Below are positions 60,652 to 64,000 of a stretch of DNA of 64,000 bases, piece by piece. Under the pieces are notes generated by a model. That model was not told the origin of the DNA. It searched no databases and saw only the letters and a program-made list of their open reading frames with translations. The position numbers and the translations under genes are program-made. The DNA lies in the NCBI GenBank assembly GCA_963281155.1, contig CAUJLY010000003.1, positions 5,270,001 to 5,334,000 of the forward strand, written 5' to 3'. Source of the DNA: Rhabditophanes sp. KR3021. Its lineage: Eukaryota > Nematoda > Chromadorea > Rhabditida > Alloionematidae. The number at the start of each line of letters is the position of its first letter. The stretch's first letter is position 1.

Positions 60652-63600
60652 ATGAATATTGAACCTACAACCGCACACATCAACAATAATATGATGCATG
60701 GAGGTCATGTGCCAAAGGAAGGTAATATGCTGACACCAAACAATAATAATATAATTCACCAGCAAAATGGTACCCAGCAAATTCAAGTTATGCTACCTCA
60801 AAGAATTCACAATAATAATAATCAGCACCAACAGCACCTGCATCATCAGCAACAACAACACCACAATCAACCTTTCATCTTCATCCAGCAAGCCCCCCAA
60901 CAAAACTCAAATTCACTGAGACAGATGGCGGCAACGCCAACCTCAACTCACTTACCTAACAACCATGGCCAGATTGGCGGTCAGCAGCAACAACTAGTGG
61001 GGGGCAGTCAAAATGGTCAGGGATCCAGGCCAGTGTATATTGTTGGAAGACCTCCAAACATCATGCAGCATCAAAATAAGGTGTGTCTTTCATAAAAAAG
61101 GGAGGTGTGTCTGTTGTTGGGGTGTGTGTCTCTCCAAATAACTACACATTTAACGCCCGGTGATAAGAGGAAGTGATTGGAATTAACATTTCACTATAGG
61201 TTGTTTCCTATATCATTATTTTAAAGCAAATGTTAGTATGTATTTTGTTTGGGCCCTTATCATTGTGCTAAAATATTATACACACACCATACACAACAAA
61301 CACATTTTTAAACATATTATTCATATTAACTAAATATTTTTTTGAGAGAATGCAAATGTGTTTATGTTTATTTATAGATTATTTAATAACATACACTTTA
61401 ATCACTTTTAGTCTAATCAAAAATATCTCTTTCGATCCTTTTTAATGAGTTTTAATAAGTTTGGCGACACGTATTCTGTTTATTTTGATAACACTTCTTC
61501 TATTCATCTTAATAACACTCATTTATTCATTTTAATGACACATACTTTATCATTTTTAATAACACTGGCTTCATTCATTTTTAAAACTTCCCCTTTGCAG
61601 ATTGCTTTTTTCCCGGTGCCAGTTAACATCCAAAACGGAAATGGAAATATAAATCAAGGAAATATCGTCCAATCTGATCCTATCAAACAACACTTGATTC
61701 AAGTGAATCGTAATATGATGACAGTGAAACAGCCTGACTTCATAACTTCTTCCCCTTCTGGCCAGCAACAAAACAATAACAATCAAAACGGTATTAATAG
61801 TAGCATCAATAACATCAACACTCTTAACGGTATTAAACTACAACATAATGGGCAACAGCAACAACCACAAATGGGTAATGGGTCTATGATTGCGATCAAG
61901 CAGGAATATATTCCTACCACTTCAAGCCAGATCAATCAACAACAGACTATTCAACCTCCGCAGATAATTCAGTTGCAGAGTAGTGGAATGAATCAATCTC
62001 ATTTGAGGTCTCCGATGCTTACTCAGGACCTTGGCAATAATAGATCTATGCAGGGGACCCCTAACCATATTGTAGGTTCTCCTTACAATGACTTGCAAAG
62101 TGGTGGGGGCAGAAATCAGCAAAATAGATTAGTTCAACAACAACCTCACACAGTTCAAATTCCAGCTACAATTCATGTCCCTGCCAATCAAATTAACCTT
62201 CAAAATGTGATGCCACAGTCAAATAGTTCTTTCACGGCTTTGCCCGGGTCTACTCAAACAATAACTCTAGGGCATCTTCATTTCTGTCAAGATCCCAACG
62301 ACCCTCAAAAATGGATTATTATGAATCCACTAGGCAATATCATCCCAACAGATGACCAAAACTACCAACAACAAAGTGGTATGAATCTCCAACCTACCGC
62401 CAACGACTCAAACTCCACCAGTTCAACCCCCAACGCAACGATGAATTCAACAATCACCGAAGTTTCCGAAATGAGTCTCGACACCACTCACACAATGGCC
62501 TCCTCCCGTAAACCATCCAAACGATGCGCGTGTATCTGCCCAAATTGCGTATCAAATGGCTCTCAACCCCGTGGTGAAAAACCTCGCATCCATGTGTGTC
62601 ATATTTGCCAAAAAACGTATGGTGAGTGTAGTGAATGATAAAAAATGTCTTCATAAAAATGGATTTACTAAAAGGTTTCAAGTAGGTGGTTGTGTGCATA
62701 ATAATATCTAAATCAAATTATGCACAAATAACATCTAAAATCAAATTATGCACACTCTTTAATATTAACATCCACTCATTTTATGGTTATTCTATGTAGT
62801 TTCATTATTAATATTCAATTTGATGTATAATTGTTAAGGTTGTTAAAAAGGGCCTTCCGATTAAATAGTATTAAAAGTATAAAAATGATAAATTACTAAA
62901 TGATAGAATGATTACATGATCAAATTATTAAATGATCATTTAATATGTTTCTGACCAGAATTCAGTCTCTATTTGACGCATTTCCAAAAATTATGGTTAT
63001 ATGGCGGTGTTTTTGAGGATAAGCCATTTTACAATACTTTCAAATATCATTTCTTGGAGTTAATAATAACATTTAATCTATGGGTGATAGTTAAATTGAT
63101 GACTTTTAAAAATTGAAAAGATTAATTCCCTTTACCATCCATTGGTTTTGATTTAAAGATAGATATAATTGAAAGTAACGATAATTATACTTGGAATAAT
63201 CACAATTTTACAACTTCGTTTTCAAATTAATATTAATTACCGTTGGCATTTAAGTAGAGTTAATTGGCTAGACGCTTTAAAATAAAATTTATTAGAAAGA
63301 ATGTTATTAGTTTGTGCGGTGAAGGTAGAAGTAATTGTAAAAAGGAATTTAGAAGTGAATTTCTAATAAATGAATATGCATAAAAAAGTATATATAATTC
63401 ATATTTTTAGGAAAAACCTCTCACCTCCGAGCTCACCTTCGCGGCCATGATGGAATAAAACCCTTTGCCTGTGACTGGGTCAACTGCAACAAGAAATTCA
63501 CCCGGTCAGATGAACTACAACGCCATCGTCGTATCCACGAAGGCATCAAGAAGTTCGTTTGCCAAATTTGCGAAAAAAAATTTATTCGTTCAGATCATTT

Positions 63601-63736
63601 GTCGAAGCATGTAAAAACTCACGGCAATGCTCGTACCAATCCTCGTTCCAAATCGGAGTCCCAAGAATTGTCTGCTCAAGTTAGTGCATCTATAGATAGT
63701 GTTCTCAATAATTCGGTTAACTGGAATAACAACTAG
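60652..63736 (+). CDS. Sp-family zinc-finger transcription factor with Buttonhead box
   Basis: Three exons: 60652-61080, 61601-62621, 63411-63736; 591 residues, introns 520 and 789 bp. The first 440 residues are Gln/Asn/His-rich activation-type sequence (e.g. [15 protein letters not shown]). A Buttonhead-like box (RCACICPNC) precedes three C2H2 fingers of the Sp/KLF type: [39 protein letters not shown] and [17 protein letters not shown]. The contact residues (Kx[22 protein letters not shown]) predict GC-box or CACCC binding. The Btd box separates Sp factors from KLFs, so it corresponds to the nematode sptf group; I cannot say which member. The long introns are unusual for this window, and intron 1 holds a tandem repeat. 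Confidence 0.93.
61455..61595. repeat. Degenerate minisatellite in intron 1 of the Sp-family gene
   Basis: About five imperfect units of 24-30 bp, each with a core like TTCATTTTTAATAACACT, run from the middle of the intron to a few bases before its acceptor. The repeat keeps a reading frame open by chance, which creates an apparent N-terminal extension of exon 2. Confidence 0.75.
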
Positions 63737-64000
63737 CTTTTTATTTCTATCTCTTTTGTTTTGCCTTTTTGTAAATTATTATTATTTTATAAAGGAACTG
63801 TTACCACTTGCAAGGTGTTTGTGTGTTGTCTGTGGTGTAAAAAGGATATATAAAAATAGATTATCATAATAAGGCTAAATATTACATCAATAAAGCAGTT
63901 TAACTACATAATCCAATACACTTTCATCTACATAATATGCATTATCTGTATGTATTTATAAGAACAATTAACTGACAATCCTTTTGGCGAGTGCAGCTGA

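Overview
The window is nuclear DNA of a nematode. The evidence is taxon-restricted gene content: a major sperm protein fragment, an EFF-1/AFF-1-type cell fusogen, a CHE-1/Glass-type zinc-finger factor, a degenerin/ENaC channel, an F-box gene of the fast-evolving kind and a DKF-1-type protein kinase D. The DNA is AT-rich. Most introns are 37-50 bp with GT(A/R)AG-type donors and short T-rich acceptors, and intergenic spacers are short. I cannot fix the genus from the sequence alone. Exon joins below were made by hand from splice motifs and reading frame; for most genes the summed exons give an exact multiple of three.

Layout, left to right. 1-1174: start of an ABCA-type transporter (minus). 1804-4130: molybdenum-cofactor G-domain gene whose 1.8 kb intron holds a decayed antisense gene. 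5.5-6.9 kb: two unrecognised small genes. 7.7-9.4 kb: fusogen. 9.6-12.6 kb: DEG/ENaC channel (minus). 13.6-15.3 kb: FOXRED1 (minus). 15.6 kb: broken MSP. 16.6 kb: F-box gene. 17.7-19.7 kb: SWEET and RPN11-like pair (minus). 19.9 kb: CDK2AP. 20.4-21.7 kb: N-myristoyltransferase (minus). 22.3-23.7 kb: tetraspanin and CMC2 pair. 24-26.2 kb: short KDM5 (minus). 28.7-39.1 kb: alpha-spectrin. 39.6-40.9 kb: papain-type protease. 41 kb: inverted fragment of OLA1. 42.6 kb: CALML4-like. 43.5-45.2 kb: CHE-1-like. 45.3 kb: methylmalonyl-CoA epimerase. 46.8 kb: HMG-box. 47.8 kb: RRP8. 49.6-52.4 kb: protein kinase D. 53.2 kb: ANP32. 54.4-56.7 kb: NDUFB7 and a nuclear-type acidic-tail protein (minus). 57.0-59.1 kb: SmB and full OLA1. 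60.7-63.7 kb: Sp-family zinc finger.

Most genes are housekeeping and unrelated in pathway. Several same-strand neighbours are spaced 75-235 bp apart with a splice-acceptor motif just before the downstream ATG, which fits nematode operons with trans-splicing (tetraspanin-CMC2, NDUFB7-acidic protein, SWEET-RPN11-like, SmB-OLA1).

The most interesting signal is a family of decayed GIY-YIG-nuclease-like genes. Copies lie in the long introns of the cofactor gene and of alpha-spectrin, always antisense to the host. They explain why those introns are 20 times longer than the norm. A short dispersed repeat links one of them to the long intron of the CHE-1-like gene. Other notable points are a near-identical inverted fragment of OLA1, an MSP with one in-frame stop, a probable GA-AG intron in spectrin, and an extra diverged RPN11 that keeps its metal-site residues.
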